Shown: positions 1-8,991, numbered from the stretch's first letter. The stretch is 64,000 nucleotides of DNA from Candidatus Sumerlaeaceae bacterium (GCA_019695055.1 JAIBAT010000104.1:1-64000), one strand, 5' to 3'. The notes: generated by a model from the letters alone, not told the origin. Program-made: numbers and translations.

Positions 1-726
1 GAACGACTGGCATCGGATCCGGAATTCCGGGTGGCTCTGGTGAACTCATTCAAGTATCTGGTCGTAGTGCCCATCATTGTTGTGTTGTCCCTTGGGTTGG
101 CGGTGCTTGTGGAGCCGCGGATTCCTTTTGTGAACGCGTTTCGGGCGGCTTACTATGTGCCTGTCGTGACCACGATGGTGGTGGTGGCGATCACGTGGCG
201 TTTCATTTTCAGCGAGGATGATGGTTTGCTGAAGGTGATGCTCGAACATTGGGCCGGGGTGAAGTCCGTGATCCCCTGGACGACGGATTCGCAATTGGTG
301 CTGGGGACTGTGATGGCGGTGACCATCTGGAAGGGACTTGGCTACTACATGGTTGTGTTCATTGCGGCATTACGGTCCATTCCTGCCGAGATGGTCGAGG
401 CGGCAATTGTGGACGGCGCCAGGCCGTCACAGGTGTTCTGGCGGATCAAGCTCCCGAACCTTTGGCCAGCCATTTCGCTTGTGGGCGTGATATCCTCGAT
501 CTCGGCGTTGCAGGTCTTTGATGAGGTCTATGTCATGACCGGGGGAAAGATCCGCGAAGCAATTACGATTGTTTACTACATATATGAAACCGGCTTTAGC
601 TCCAAAATGGGAACACAGGACTATGGATATGCGAGTGCCATGTCGGTTGTGTTGTTTGGGATCCTGGTGATCTTTACGGCGGTCAATCTTGGCGTGATGC
701 GGAAGGTTGGGTATCAGGGTGACTAA
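1..726 (+). CDS. Sugar ABC transporter permease, MalF/UgpA type (5' truncated by window)
   Basis: Inner-membrane permease subunit of a CUT1-family carbohydrate ABC importer. The reading frame is open from base 1 (ERLASDPEF upstream of the GTG at 31), and that stretch matches the usual cytosolic segment before a TM helix, so the true start lies outside the window and the GTG at 31 is internal. Several TM segments are visible, followed by the EAA loop that contacts the ATPase (EMVEAAIVDGA, then a conserved LP about 15 residues later). The stop TAA lies inside the GTGACTAA that also holds the start of the next permease, which indicates translational coupling. Substrate cannot be told from the permease; the family usually takes oligosaccharides or glycerol-3-phosphate. 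The binding protein and ATPase are not in view. Confidence 0.9.
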   Translation, partial: ERLASDPEFRVALVNSFKYLVVVPIIVVLSLGLAVLVEPRIPFVNAFRAAYYVPVVTTMVVVAITWRFIFSEDDGLLKVMLEHWAGVKSVIPWTTDSQLVLGTVMAVTIWKGLGYYMVVFIAALRSIPAEMVEAAIVDGARPSQVFWRIKLPNLWPAISLVGVISSISALQVFDEVYVMTGGKIREAITIVYYIYETGFSSKMGTQDYGYASAMSVVLFGILVIFTAVNLGVMRKVGYQGD

Positions 727-1594
727 CCGCGACATCGACCTTTACTTGCGGCGTGTGAACCAGGGAGGCGGCTTGGTGGCGCACCGGTTAAGATTGGCGG
801 CGCGCTACGCACTGATGCTTCTCATCGCGGCGGTCATGCTGGGGCCGTTCATTTGGCTCCTCTACCTCAGTCTACGTATGGATGGGAAAGTATACGACTG
901 GCCAACTTCGATCAGGGTATTCTCGTTGGAAAGTTACTCGACGGTGTTGAGGGAGTTCCCCATCGGAACTGCCTTCAAAAACAGCGTGATCGTTGCCGTG
1001 GTGACGGTGTTCCTGACAGTTATTGTAGCCAGCCTGGCGGCTTACCCGCTGGCGCGTTATGATTTCTACGGTCGCAATGTGGTGTTTCTGGGGATTTTAT
1101 CCACGCTGATGGTGCCGTTTCAGCTTTATCTGATCCCACTGTTTATGCTGACGACAAACACGCTTCATTTGGGAAATACGCTGACCGGAGCAGTGCTGCC
1201 GTTCATCGCCAGCGTTTTTGGGATCTACCTTATCAAGCAGTTTTACTCGTCGGTACCGCGCGATATGGAGGAAGCGGCTCGGGTGGACGGGGCCAGCGAG
1301 TTGCGGGTGTGGTGGCAGGTGATGTTTCCGCTGACGAAACCGGCGGTGGCGACGCTGTCCATTTTTACTTTTGTGGGCAGCTGGAGTTCGTTCCTGTGGC
1401 CGTTGATTGTCCTGGGGGATGACCAAAAGCAAACGCTTCCCGTAGCGCTGGCAATGCTGACTGGGTCGTTTGTTGAGCGAACCAGCTTTCTTGCAGCAGG
1501 TTCAGTCATTGCTGTGGCGCCGGTCATTGTATTTTTCCTGCTGTTTCAGCGATGGTTCCTTGGCGGCATGACCATCGGGGCCGTGAAGGGATAA
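719..1594 (+). CDS. Sugar ABC transporter permease, MalG/UgpE type
   Basis: Second membrane subunit of the CUT1 importer, partner of the preceding permease. I chose the GTG at 719, which overlaps the upstream stop and sits 12 bases after a GGAAGG ribosome-binding site. The TTG at 707 would leave no spacing to that site. At 291 aa the length is normal. About six TM segments are visible. The EAA loop is clear (DMEEAARVDGA, then FPLTKPA), and the tail GGMTIGAVKG is typical of the MalG group. No ATP-binding protein follows; the next genes are on the other strand. Confidence 0.92.
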   Translation: MTNRDIDLYLRRVNQGGGLVAHRLRLAARYALMLLIAAVMLGPFIWLLYLSLRMDGKVYDWPTSIRVFSLESYSTVLREFPIGTAFKNSVIVAVVTVFLTVIVASLAAYPLARYDFYGRNVVFLGILSTLMVPFQLYLIPLFMLTTNTLHLGNTLTGAVLPFIASVFGIYLIKQFYSSVPRDMEEAARVDGASELRVWWQVMFPLTKPAVATLSIFTFVGSWSSFLWPLIVLGDDQKQTLPVALAMLTGSFVERTSFLAAGSVIAVAPVIVFFLLFQRWFLGGMTIGAVKG

Positions 1595-1620
1595 AAAAAG
1601 GGCGGGCACGTGGCCCGCCC
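1592..1620 (-). terminator. Rho-independent terminator of the PspA cluster
   Basis: Perfect 8-bp stem (GGGCGGGC / GCCCGCCC) with loop ACGTG. Seven A's on the plus strand become the U-tract on the minus strand, so it works in the minus direction, 25 bases after the PspA stop. It lies against the stop of the convergent permease but has no T-run in the plus direction. Confidence 0.85.
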
Positions 1621-1644
1621 GTCGGAATTCGGAGTGTTCCCAGT

Positions 1645-2316
1645 CTATGCCGCGGGATTAGACGCCCGCTTGGCTTTCATTGCGGCCAGTTGCTCATCGA
1701 GCTGACTGTCGGTTTCCAGCTTGTGCAGGCGGCGATGGACAGCGTCCTGATGGAGTTCGGCGGACGCTTTTGCCCTTGCCTCGGCAGTCACCACATAGCC
1801 ATCGATGGCGTCGAGTACCTGTTCCAAGTGTTCGGGATGAATGGAGCTTTTCACTTTGGTCAGTTTCTCCTTTGCGACGGCGCGGCGATGCCGCGCGAGG
1901 AGGGTATCGCGGTTGCGGGTTACTTCGGCGATCTTCGTTTCGAGCTGGGCCAGCGCAAGTTTCAGGTCGTTGGTCTCGCGTTTCTGCTCTTCGAGATGCT
2001 TTTCGGTTTCCTCAACAGTGCGGACGAAGGAGTTGTAGCGGTCCAGCGCCGCACGGGCCAGGGTGTCGTCACCCTTGTCCACAGCGAGCTGGGCGCGCCG
2101 TTCATAGTCGGCAGCCGCCTTGCGGGCGTCTTCGAGCCGCCTATCGAGCAAATGTTGGTCTGCAAGGGACTGAGCCACCGTCGTCTTTACCTGGATCAAC
2201 TGGTTGTTCAGGTCGAGGATCAGTTGCTTGATCATCTTGACCGGGTCTTCGGCCCGGTCGATAAGGTCATTGATGTTGGCCCGGACGAGGGCCGACACGC
2301 GTTGTAACAGTTTCAT
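1645..2316 (-). CDS. pspA: PspA/IM30 (Vipp1) family membrane-stress protein
   Basis: ESCRT-III-like peripheral membrane protein that binds anionic inner membrane and maintains its integrity under stress. At 223 aa it matches the family. The N-terminal amphipathic helix (MKLLQRVSALVRANIND) and following DLIDRAEDP segment are the family hallmark. The rest is long charged heptad-rich helix with no TM segment. The site AAAGGTGG precedes the ATG. It is the last gene of a minus-strand run of XRE regulator, NfeD-like protein, flotillin and PspA, and is followed by a strong terminator. No PspF, PspB or PspC is visible, so control is more likely by the XRE protein than by the enterobacterial circuit (inference). 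Confidence 0.93.
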   Translation of the reverse strand: MKLLQRVSALVRANINDLIDRAEDPVKMIKQLILDLNNQLIQVKTTVAQSLADQHLLDRRLEDARKAAADYERRAQLAVDKGDDTLARAALDRYNSFVRTVEETEKHLEEQKRETNDLKLALAQLETKIAEVTRNRDTLLARHRRAVAKEKLTKVKSSIHPEHLEQVLDAIDGYVVTAEARAKASAELHQDAVHRRLHKLETDSQLDEQLAAMKAKRASNPAA

Positions 2317-2378
2317 TGTTTTACCACCTTTCCGCGGCGCGGCCGCAGTCGTATTTCATTTTTCTCCGCAAGCGAGTG

Positions 2379-3884
2379 CTAAGCATCCGCCGACGGAGGG
2401 GCTGCCTTCGGTTCAGCGTCCACGACCGGTGCTGAATCCGAATCCTTCTTTGAGTGCTGCGGCTTGATTTGCGGCACACTGGCCAGGAACTGTTTAAGAT
2501 CCACACCAGCCAGGGTTTCGAACAAGGCCGGCAGCTGGACAATCATCTTGCCGATGTCGTTGGTGATCTTGTTCATGCCAGTTGTGTCGCCGCCAGTGCT
2601 GAGCACCGTGATCTTGTCCACGCTTTTCAGCGGATCGCTGATGGCGCGAACAACGTCGGGCAGACCACTTAGCAGCTTGTCGAGCACCGCGGCCTGGTTG
2701 TACTCTTGGAAGGCCTCGGCTTTGACGTTCATCGCCTCGGCTTCCGCGAATCCCTTGGCCTTGATGGCATCTGCCTCGGCAAGGCCTGTGGCGCGAATTG
2801 CGTCGGCCTGACCGCTGGCCTCGACACGCGTTGCCTCGGCACGGCCCGTTGCCTCGATGGCGAGGCGCTGGCGCTCTGCTTCTGCCAACTGCTCGATGCG
2901 TTGACGTTCGAACTCGGCGTTCTTTAGCACGGTGGCTGTGAGTTCGCGTTCTCGGCGCTGGATTTCTGCATCCTGCACCTTGATTTGCTCCTCACGCTGC
3001 ACGCGCTCGATGCGCACTTGTTCGGCGATGACCTGCTGCTGCATCACGTTTGCCTGGATGTCATAGGCCTTGTCCGCGGTAGCCTTTTGCTTCGACACGA
3101 TAGCCTGATAGTCGGCTTTCTTGACTTCCAGGTCGCGAACCGAGGCGGCCTGTTGCGCGGCGCTGGCGGTTTCCGCCTGCACGCGCTCCAGATCGGCCTG
3201 AGCCTTGGCCTGAGCGGATTCCCGCAGGTAGATGGCGCGCTTGATGGCCGTGTCGCGTTCCGCTTCGGCGATGGCCACGTCGGCGTCGCGCTTAATGCGG
3301 GCGACGTCGGGCTTACCCATGTTGGCGATGTAATCGTTCGAATCGCGGACTTCCTTGATGGTGAAGCTCACAACCTCGAGACCCATCTTGTTGAGGTCCT
3401 CGGCGCAGGTCGAGCGCACCTTTTCGGAAAGCATCTCGGGCTGCTTGACGATCTGCTCGACTGTCATCTGACCGACGATTCCGCGCAGGTGACCTTCCAC
3501 GACGAGGCGAATCATGCCCTCGCGTTCCACGGGCTCCTTTGTCAGAAACTGCTCGGCGGCCGTTTTGATGGATTCGTGATCACTCTTAACCTTGATCTGC
3601 GTTACGGCCTCCACCGTCACGGCCACGCCCTGAACCGTGTAAAAGGCCTGGTGCGGCGCAACGTCGAAACTCATCAATTCCAGCGAAAGCTCGCGGGCGG
3701 TCTGGATCATGGGAATAACCATTTTGCCGCCGCCCGTCACAATCTGAGTTCCGCCCAAACCGTAAACGATGAGTGCCTGGTTCGGCCCGACCTTGCGGTA
3801 GATCGTGGCCATTCCATAGACCAGGATGATGAGGAATACGGCAAGGCCGATGCCGACCGCCATGCCCATTGTGTTTCCAAACAT
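2379..3884 (-). CDS. Flotillin-like SPFH protein
   Basis: Membrane-raft scaffold of the SPFH/prohibitin superfamily (YuaG/FloT, YqiK). One N-terminal hydrophobic segment (about residues 5-27) is followed by the SPFH domain (about 30-200) and a long Ala/Glu/Lys/Gln-rich coiled coil (about 205-400), with repeated AEA-type motifs such as AEATRVEASGQADAI. A C-terminal oligomerisation region contains a Gly-Gly-Asp segment. At 501 aa it matches the family. A perfect AGGAGGGG ribosome site lies 8 bases before the ATG. The NfeD-like gene directly upstream is the conserved flotillin partner. The likely role is ordering membrane domains and fluidity under envelope stress (family knowledge). Confidence 0.93.
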   Translation of the reverse strand: MFGNTMGMAVGIGLAVFLIILVYGMATIYRKVGPNQALIVYGLGGTQIVTGGGKMVIPMIQTARELSLELMSFDVAPHQAFYTVQGVAVTVEAVTQIKVKSDHESIKTAAEQFLTKEPVEREGMIRLVVEGHLRGIVGQMTVEQIVKQPEMLSEKVRSTCAEDLNKMGLEVVSFTIKEVRDSNDYIANMGKPDVARIKRDADVAIAEAERDTAIKRAIYLRESAQAKAQADLERVQAETASAAQQAASVRDLEVKKADYQAIVSKQKATADKAYDIQANVMQQQVIAEQVRIERVQREEQIKVQDAEIQRRERELTATVLKNAEFERQRIEQLAEAERQRLAIEATGRAEATRVEASGQADAIRATGLAEADAIKAKGFAEAEAMNVKAEAFQEYNQAAVLDKLLSGLPDVVRAISDPLKSVDKITVLSTGGDTTGMNKITNDIGKMIVQLPALFETLAGVDLKQFLASVPQIKPQHSKKDSDSAPVVDAEPKAAPPSADA

Positions 3885-3960
3885 TCTTGTGACCCCTCCT
3901 AAAGTTTTGTGAATCTCTTCACTTCAAAGCGCCTATAATGGCGCCGACTTATGCGTCGTG

Positions 3961-4578
3961 CTACAGGGCTGAAAGCTCGTCGCCGACCGACTTCACATAC
4001 GCGATTCCCTTCTCGTATCGGACGATGACAACCTCCTCTCCCTGTTGGTGTGCTGTATTGTCTTCGCTACGGGCACCGGCGGTCTTGCGGGTTCCGCCCT
4101 GCACATAGATGATCTCGCCAGTTCCGCCCTCACGAATGAGGGAGGTTACGCGAGCAAGGGTTCCCGGCATGTGGTAATCTGTCGGGTCCATGGGCGTCTC
4201 ACCCCTGATCAGTATTTTGCTGAGGAATAGAAAAACTGCCGCCGACGCCACGAACCCCGCCAGGATGGCAAAGAGCAGCGTGTTAAGGACGAAACCGTTT
4301 GAGCGACTGTTCAGGATGTATCCCACGCCGCCGAAGAATGTGATAAATACCAAAACGGTGGTGAAATTGAAGTAGGGGATGTCCCCGTCACCGAGGTGGT
4401 GTGATCCATCTCCGTGACCTCCAACGTGGCCTCCATGGTGACCGCCAACGTCGGGGCCATGCATGTGGTGGCCTCCCACATGGCCGTGGTGCCCCAATCC
4501 AAAGACAAACGACACAACCGTGAACGTAAAGCCCACAAGGAAACACCCCAGAAAGATATTTGCCCATAGCTCGGTCAT
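3961..4578 (-). CDS. NfeD/YuaF-like membrane protein with His-rich loop
   Basis: Partner of flotillin. An N-terminal TM helix (about 6-27) is followed by a loop of about 35 residues packed with His and Gly (HHGHVGGHHMHG and similar), two further TM helices (about 70-90 and 100-122) and a soluble C-terminal OB-fold-like region with GTLARVTSLIREGGTGEI, the NfeD/YuaF pattern. There is no ClpP-like protease domain, so it is the short form. Its ATG overlaps the stop of the XRE gene (ATGA), so the two are co-translated. The His-rich loop is unusual for the family and could bind Ni, Zn or Cu (inference). Confidence 0.85.
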   Translation of the reverse strand: MTELWANIFLGCFLVGFTFTVVSFVFGLGHHGHVGGHHMHGPDVGGHHGGHVGGHGDGSHHLGDGDIPYFNFTTVLVFITFFGGVGYILNSRSNGFVLNTLLFAILAGFVASAAVFLFLSKILIRGETPMDPTDYHMPGTLARVTSLIREGGTGEIIYVQGGTRKTAGARSEDNTAHQQGEEVVIVRYEKGIAYVKSVGDELSAL

Positions 4579-5093
4579 GACTTCTTCTTGCGTCCTTTCG
4601 CAGGTTTGGGGGATTCCGGCTTGACGGCCGGTGCTTCAAAGATCGTGTGGATGCGCCGCATCAATTCGGGATGTTCGGCAAGGTTTCCCATGAGGATCAT
4701 TGCGGTACGGGTCTCCTCGTAGTTCGCGAGAATTCCCAGGGCCCGCGCCAGTTCCGGGTCGCGATTGCTGTAGCGGCTTGCAGCCTCGGCGAGCCACTCG
4801 TCGAGATCCATTTCCACGGTGCGGATGGCAACGAGGTCGGTGCGAAAACCTTCAGGGTCGCTGACGAGGTATCCGGGATGCACCTTGAAGAATCGGGCCA
4901 GAATGTCGCGCGTCTTGGCGGTCATGTGGGGCCGTTTGCCGGATTCCAACTGTGACAGGTAGGCCGTGCTGATGGATTCCCCCAACTCATTCTTGATAAG
5001 CCGTGCGACCTCGCTCTTGGCCAGGGGACGGGCCAATCCGCGAAGGTTTCCTTCGAGCTGTCGAAGGATCGTGAGTTTTTCCTGAAGCATCAT
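4575..5093 (-). CDS. XRE-family (Cro/CI helix-turn-helix) regulator
   Basis: DNA-binding regulator at the head of the NfeD-flotillin-PspA run. The frame is open from a TTG at 5111, but the ATG at 5093 is the better start. The helix-turn-helix spans about residues 20-75 (KSEVARLIKNELG, STAYLSQLESGKRP). It is followed by a helical domain and a Lys-rich tail (KPAKGRKKKS). No metal, ligand or peptidase domain is seen. It overlaps the next gene by 4 bp. A 19-bp near-perfect palindrome 32-50 bases upstream of the ATG is the natural candidate operator, so autoregulation of the cluster is likely (inference). Confidence 0.85.
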   Translation of the reverse strand: MMLQEKLTILRQLEGNLRGLARPLAKSEVARLIKNELGESISTAYLSQLESGKRPHMTAKTRDILARFFKVHPGYLVSDPEGFRTDLVAIRTVEMDLDEWLAEAASRYSNRDPELARALGILANYEETRTAMILMGNLAEHPELMRRIHTIFEAPAVKPESPKPAKGRKKKS

Positions 5094-5124
5094 AGCGGAT
5101 GTGCTTTGCAATTATTTCGCAAGT

Positions 5125-5143
5125 TATTAGCAAATTGCTAATA
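5125..5143 (-). promoter_or_regulatory. Palindromic operator candidate upstream of the XRE gene
   Basis: Inverted repeat with 9-bp arms around one central base (TATTAGCAA / TTGCTAATA), in an AT-rich patch that also carries a looser TTGC-N9-GCAA repeat at about 5106-5122. It lies where the promoter of the XRE-NfeD-flotillin-PspA run must be. Dyads of this size are typical XRE operators. Binding is inferred, not shown. Confidence 0.5.
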
Positions 5144-5231
5144 TTCTATTCACGCAGAATTGACACAGGGCGTGCTTTTGAGTCGGGATTCCGCATTGGA
5201 GATGGCAGCTACACTGCTACAAATAATACAG

Positions 5232-6206
5232 TTATCGAGCTTTTGAGGGGGGCGGCGAGGACACAGGAACGCCTGGGATGGCGACATCGGGTGGGAGGTG
5301 AAAAAAGAGCATTGAGACTTCCTGACGTCCGAGGGGTTCGTTCACGGCAAGGGACCAATAGTACCAGCTCTCAAAGGTCAGAGGTTTGCCCGTGGCATCG
5401 TAAGTTGTCTTCTCGCGTCTCGCGGGGACCCACGTCCCGTCCTTAGTCTTTCCAATAATTATCAGGGTGCGCGCGACGATCCTGCCACCCGATACCCGGG
5501 CAATTTCCTGAGGCAGGTAACCCTTATTGGGATTGATGATGTAGGTGAGCATTTCGCCCGGAGAGGAGGTGTTGGCGAAGTCCACGCGGAGCAAAAGCTC
5601 ATTTTGCTTTTGGAATTGAGTGACCCGGGGGCGCGTCGGCATTTGGCTCGAAAGGGCCAGCAGATCGCCAAGGCGAACCCGCTCGTCACCAAGCAGGCGA
5701 GGATGAAATGCAACGAGGGGATTGTTCTGGTGAACCGCAGGATTGAACGGCGCGACAGAAACGACCGGTTTGACGGCACCCGCCTTTTGGCTGATGGAAT
5801 ACACTGCCTCACCGTCCACCAGGACGGCGCTAAGAGCCTTGCGCCAATCCTTTGGTGGCTCGCGACGGGGAAAAGGTGCGTCGAGTTTGTGGGGCACGAT
5901 CAGGTTGACGCTCCTGTCGTCCTCGAACGCGAAAAACAGGGCCCGTACTGGCGCAATGGCGGTCTGGGTGGTGCCGTAATTCTCTTCACGCCAAAAGACA
6001 TCGCCGCTGGCAGACTTGATGCGGCGGTAGTTTTCGTCCTGTCGCTGGACGATCTGAGCGAGAGTCACAGACGTTTCGCGATACGCAGGGGTGGCAACGG
6101 GTCGAGTGGGTTGGCATTGGGCCGCGACGCACTCACAAATTAGACCTGCCAGCACTGCAATCCTCGTAAACAAGTTATTATGTGGCCTCAACATTACAGT
6201 GCGCAC
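5232..6206 (-). CDS. Exported protein of unknown function (LolA-like by impression)
   Basis: I do not recognise a precise family. The GTG at 6206 directly abuts the stop of the amylase gene; an ATG at 6194 is an alternative start. A signal peptide is likely (hydrophobic LFTRIAVLAGLICECVAA). The segment IVQRQDENYRRIKSASGDVF resembles the start of LolA/LolB-like lipoprotein-sorting domains, and the rest is beta-rich with ILIR-type strands and a Pro-rich C-terminus. It is the last gene of a minus-strand run behind the RluD-type enzyme and the amylase. The function is undetermined; the LolA-like reading needs a profile search. Confidence 0.6.
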   Translation of the reverse strand: MRTVMLRPHNNLFTRIAVLAGLICECVAAQCQPTRPVATPAYRETSVTLAQIVQRQDENYRRIKSASGDVFWREENYGTTQTAIAPVRALFFAFEDDRSVNLIVPHKLDAPFPRREPPKDWRKALSAVLVDGEAVYSISQKAGAVKPVVSVAPFNPAVHQNNPLVAFHPRLLGDERVRLGDLLALSSQMPTRPRVTQFQKQNELLLRVDFANTSSPGEMLTYIINPNKGYLPQEIARVSGGRIVARTLIIIGKTKDGTWVPARREKTTYDATGKPLTFESWYYWSLAVNEPLGRQEVSMLFFHLPPDVAIPGVPVSSPPPSKAR

Positions 6207-7619
6207 TCAGTGGTTCCGGAAGAAGCGATATTCGGGTATTGTGCTGTCATCGGGCGCATAGATGGCCACGGTCCACGGGGCAAGTTCAACCTGAATGGAA
6301 CCAGATGACACGCGGATGTGGGATTCCTGGCGCAGCAGGTTATGAAGCGGCAGGCTGTCGAAGAGATGAGAGTATGGAGTAAAGACACGGCACGAAATGG
6401 GCTCGTCGCTGGCATTGGCCACCACCAAAATGATTTCCTGGGGTGTGTCGGTGACCCGGGCGAAGGAAAGTATCGTGGGCGCTCCCGGTTGGGGCATGGG
6501 TAAATAGTCACCAAACCTTAACGCGGGGTGTGAGGCGCGAATTGCGGCCAATTGACGGACGGCATTGAGAATCTGGCGGTCCCACTGTGACTCGTCCCAA
6601 ACCATGGAGCGGCGGTTATCGGGATCGCGGTCTCCCTGCATACCGGTTTCCTCGCCATAGTAAACCAGCGGCACGCCGGGGAAACAGAACGAAAGTGTCA
6701 GCGCGAACATGCGGCGGGCGACGTCAGGTACCAGCGTGGCAAGGCGGGGCGTGTCATGGGAAGAAATCATGTTCCAGGATCGAAGGAGAGCTTCGCGGGG
6801 AAACCGGCGCGCCATTCGCTTGAAGTTGTAGGCGGCCTGGGAAACGGGGATCTCGCCGGATATCAGCGCGAGGACGGTCTGGCGGAAATAATAATTCATG
6901 ACACCGTCCAGGCGGCCGTCCTGAACCCAATCCTCAGCGTAAGCCATCACCTCGCCGACGACGCCGTCAATGGCCCCTTCCTCCCGGGCGGTGTGGGTGG
7001 CCAGGGCGCAGGTCTCGCGGCCAAGGTCGTTGGCGCAATCAAGGCGCCAGCCTGTGGCCCCGCGACGCAACCAGCGGCGAAGAACCGAATCGGGGGCGCT
7101 GAGCAAGGCATCGATCACCGCGGGGTTCTGGAGGTCCAATTCGGGAAGGCCGCGATGGCCCTGCCAGCAGTGAAACTCACGCGGGTAGTCGCGCCACTTG
7201 AAGAAATTGCGGTATGGCGAATCTGGGTTGGCCTGCGCGTCGGCGAACCACGGATGGCGACAGCCGATGTGATTAAATACGCCGTCGACGATGAGTCCCA
7301 TGCCGCTCTCGCGACACTTCGCAGCAAGAGTTTCAAACGCGCCATTGCCGCCAAAGCGTGCATCCACATTTTCATAGGACAGCGCGTCATACTTGTGGTT
7401 GGATTCTGCCTCAAAGACCGGCGTGAGATACACGGAGTCGGCGCCCAGGTCGCGAATGTGCTGGAGGCGTGCCTGGATTCCTTCCAGATTGCCGCCGGCA
7501 TGGTGCCGGTGCTGCTGCGCGTCCTGCGGCACGGGGGGCAGCGGCTGGCCGTCGGTGCCGGCGAAACGGTCCACAAAAATTTGATACACGAGGTTGCGGG
7601 GGGCAGGGGAGAAGGTCAT
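6207..7619 (-). CDS. Alpha-amylase family glycosidase (GH13)
   Basis: Hydrolyses or transfers alpha-1,4 glucans. TIM-barrel motifs are in order: YQIFVDRF near the start, GLIVDGVFNH (about 109-117), GWRLDCAND with the nucleophile Asp near 194, GEV with the acid/base Glu near 223, and SSHDTPR with the transition-state Asp near 289. The C-terminal beta domain is present. At 470 aa with no signal peptide it is likely cytosolic. The early YQIFVDRF and the layout suit the cyclomaltodextrinase/neopullulanase-like groups, though the subfamily is not fixed. It sits 6 bases after the RluD-type gene and abuts the next gene, so all three are probably one transcript. It could degrade sugars brought in by the nearby CUT1 importer (inference). 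Confidence 0.92.
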   Translation of the reverse strand: MTFSPAPRNLVYQIFVDRFAGTDGQPLPPVPQDAQQHRHHAGGNLEGIQARLQHIRDLGADSVYLTPVFEAESNHKYDALSYENVDARFGGNGAFETLAAKCRESGMGLIVDGVFNHIGCRHPWFADAQANPDSPYRNFFKWRDYPREFHCWQGHRGLPELDLQNPAVIDALLSAPDSVLRRWLRRGATGWRLDCANDLGRETCALATHTAREEGAIDGVVGEVMAYAEDWVQDGRLDGVMNYYFRQTVLALISGEIPVSQAAYNFKRMARRFPREALLRSWNMISSHDTPRLATLVPDVARRMFALTLSFCFPGVPLVYYGEETGMQGDRDPDNRRSMVWDESQWDRQILNAVRQLAAIRASHPALRFGDYLPMPQPGAPTILSFARVTDTPQEIILVVANASDEPISCRVFTPYSHLFDSLPLHNLLRQESHIRVSSGSIQVELAPWTVAIYAPDDSTIPEYRFFRNH

Positions 7620-7625
7620 GCCCGG

Positions 7626-8591
7626 TTACCCCTGCCTGAGGGCGTGCACCACGGCAATAAAATCCGCGGGGGGATTGGCGACGAAGGCCATCTCCTTGCC
7701 GGTGCGAGGATGAACAAAGGATAACTGGCGGGCGTGGAGCATCTGCCGTCCGGCGGCGATGACAATTCGCCGGGTCGCGGGGGACAGGCGCGTGGAAACC
7801 TTTGTGGCCGTCTGGGAACCGCCGCCGTACATGGCATCGCCCAACACGGGGTGGCCGATGTGGGAAAGATGAACGCGGATCTGGTGTGTGCGGCCCGTGG
7901 CCAGGCGGCATTCCACGAGGGACAGGCCCGCATAGGATTCCAGCAGCTTCCAAAACGTTTTTGCGTCGCGCCCGCCATTGGCCACGACTGCCATCTTCTG
8001 CCGCTGGGTGGGGTGGCGGCCTAGGGGCGCGTCAATCTCCCCGGAGGGCGTCTTGACGATGCGAAGGACGATGGCGTGGTAAACGCGGCTGATGTCGCGT
8101 TTCGCCAGCGCAGCGGAAAGTGCGTGGTGGGAAAAATCGTTCTTTGCCACCAGCAGCAGTCCACTGGTGTCCTTGTCGAGGCGATGCACAATGCCAGGTC
8201 GCAGCACGCCGCCGACCGCGGAAAGAGGGCGCCCGCGGCCGAGCAGAGCATTGACGAGCGTTCCACTGGTGACCCCCGCGCCGGGGTGAACGGCGATGCC
8301 GGGCGCTTTGTTGATCACGAGGAGATCATCATCCTCGAAAACCACTTCGATGGGGATCGACTCGGGCAGGGGCTCGGCGGCCTCGGGTTCCGGGATCTGC
8401 ACCGTCACGCTGTCGCCAGCCTGCACGGTGTAGCTCGCCTTTTCCACGGCGCTCGCCACCGTTACGTTGCCCGAATCAATCAGCCGCTGGGCCTGCGTGC
8501 GCGAAAGCTCCTCGAACTGCGCCGCGACGAACACATCTAGGCGCTGCCCGGCGTCCTCTTCGGTCACCTCTATGGTTTGCGGCTCGGCCAT
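7626..8591 (-). CDS. rluD: RluA-family 23S rRNA pseudouridine synthase (RluD-like)
   Basis: Isomerises uridine to pseudouridine in large-subunit rRNA. An N-terminal S4 RNA-binding domain (GQRLDVFVAAQ, LIDSGNVTV) is followed by the synthase domain with the catalytic Asp in HRLDKDTSGLLLVAK and the conserved LATGRTHQIRVH and GHPVLGDAMYGG motifs. At 321 aa it is full length. Start ATG at 8591. It lies 8 bases downstream of a small membrane-protein gene and 6 bases upstream of the amylase. RluD versus another RluA-type specificity is a family-level guess. Confidence 0.93.
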   Translation of the reverse strand: MAEPQTIEVTEEDAGQRLDVFVAAQFEELSRTQAQRLIDSGNVTVASAVEKASYTVQAGDSVTVQIPEPEAAEPLPESIPIEVVFEDDDLLVINKAPGIAVHPGAGVTSGTLVNALLGRGRPLSAVGGVLRPGIVHRLDKDTSGLLLVAKNDFSHHALSAALAKRDISRVYHAIVLRIVKTPSGEIDAPLGRHPTQRQKMAVVANGGRDAKTFWKLLESYAGLSLVECRLATGRTHQIRVHLSHIGHPVLGDAMYGGGSQTATKVSTRLSPATRRIVIAAGRQMLHARQLSFVHPRTGKEMAFVANPPADFIAVVHALRQG

Positions 8592-8599
8592 GGCGCGAA

Positions 8600-8815
8600 T
8601 CAGTTCGCCCCTGCGGGGGAGGGCGTGGCCTGCGGTTTCTCGGGCAGGGTCTTGCCGAGATTATTCTGTTGGAACACCTCGCGCAGGCGCGCGGCCTGGC
8701 GTTCGTTTTCCACCCGGCGCTGGTATTTGGACACGTTCATGGCGATAATTCCCACAATGGTGGCCAGCGCGATGAAGGTGGCGAGGGCGTATTTGAAAAT
8801 GTCGCGCGTTTTCAT
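8600..8815 (-). CDS. Small single-pass membrane protein
   Basis: 71 aa. One N-terminal TM helix (about residues 8-27, KYALATFIALATIVGIIAM) is followed by an Arg/Glu-rich helix and a Pro-rich tail. It is tightly packed against the RluD-type gene (8 bases), which supports it being real. The ribosome site is weak. No family recognised. Confidence 0.5.
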   Translation of the reverse strand: MKTRDIFKYALATFIALATIVGIIAMNVSKYQRRVENERQAARLREVFQQNNLGKTLPEKPQATPSPAGAN

Positions 8816-8991
8816 CCGTGAAACGATACGTCGCCCCCTTCAGGCGATTCATTTTGGTGAACTTGGCCTCCAGCGCGGGCACCGGGGCCGAAATGTCAAA
8901 ACCCGCCCGCGGATGGGAATGCCAAGGCGGTTTCCTTGTAGCAATCGCCGGAACAAATGCCCATTCGGCGCGTTTGTCCGTGCTTAAGTGG

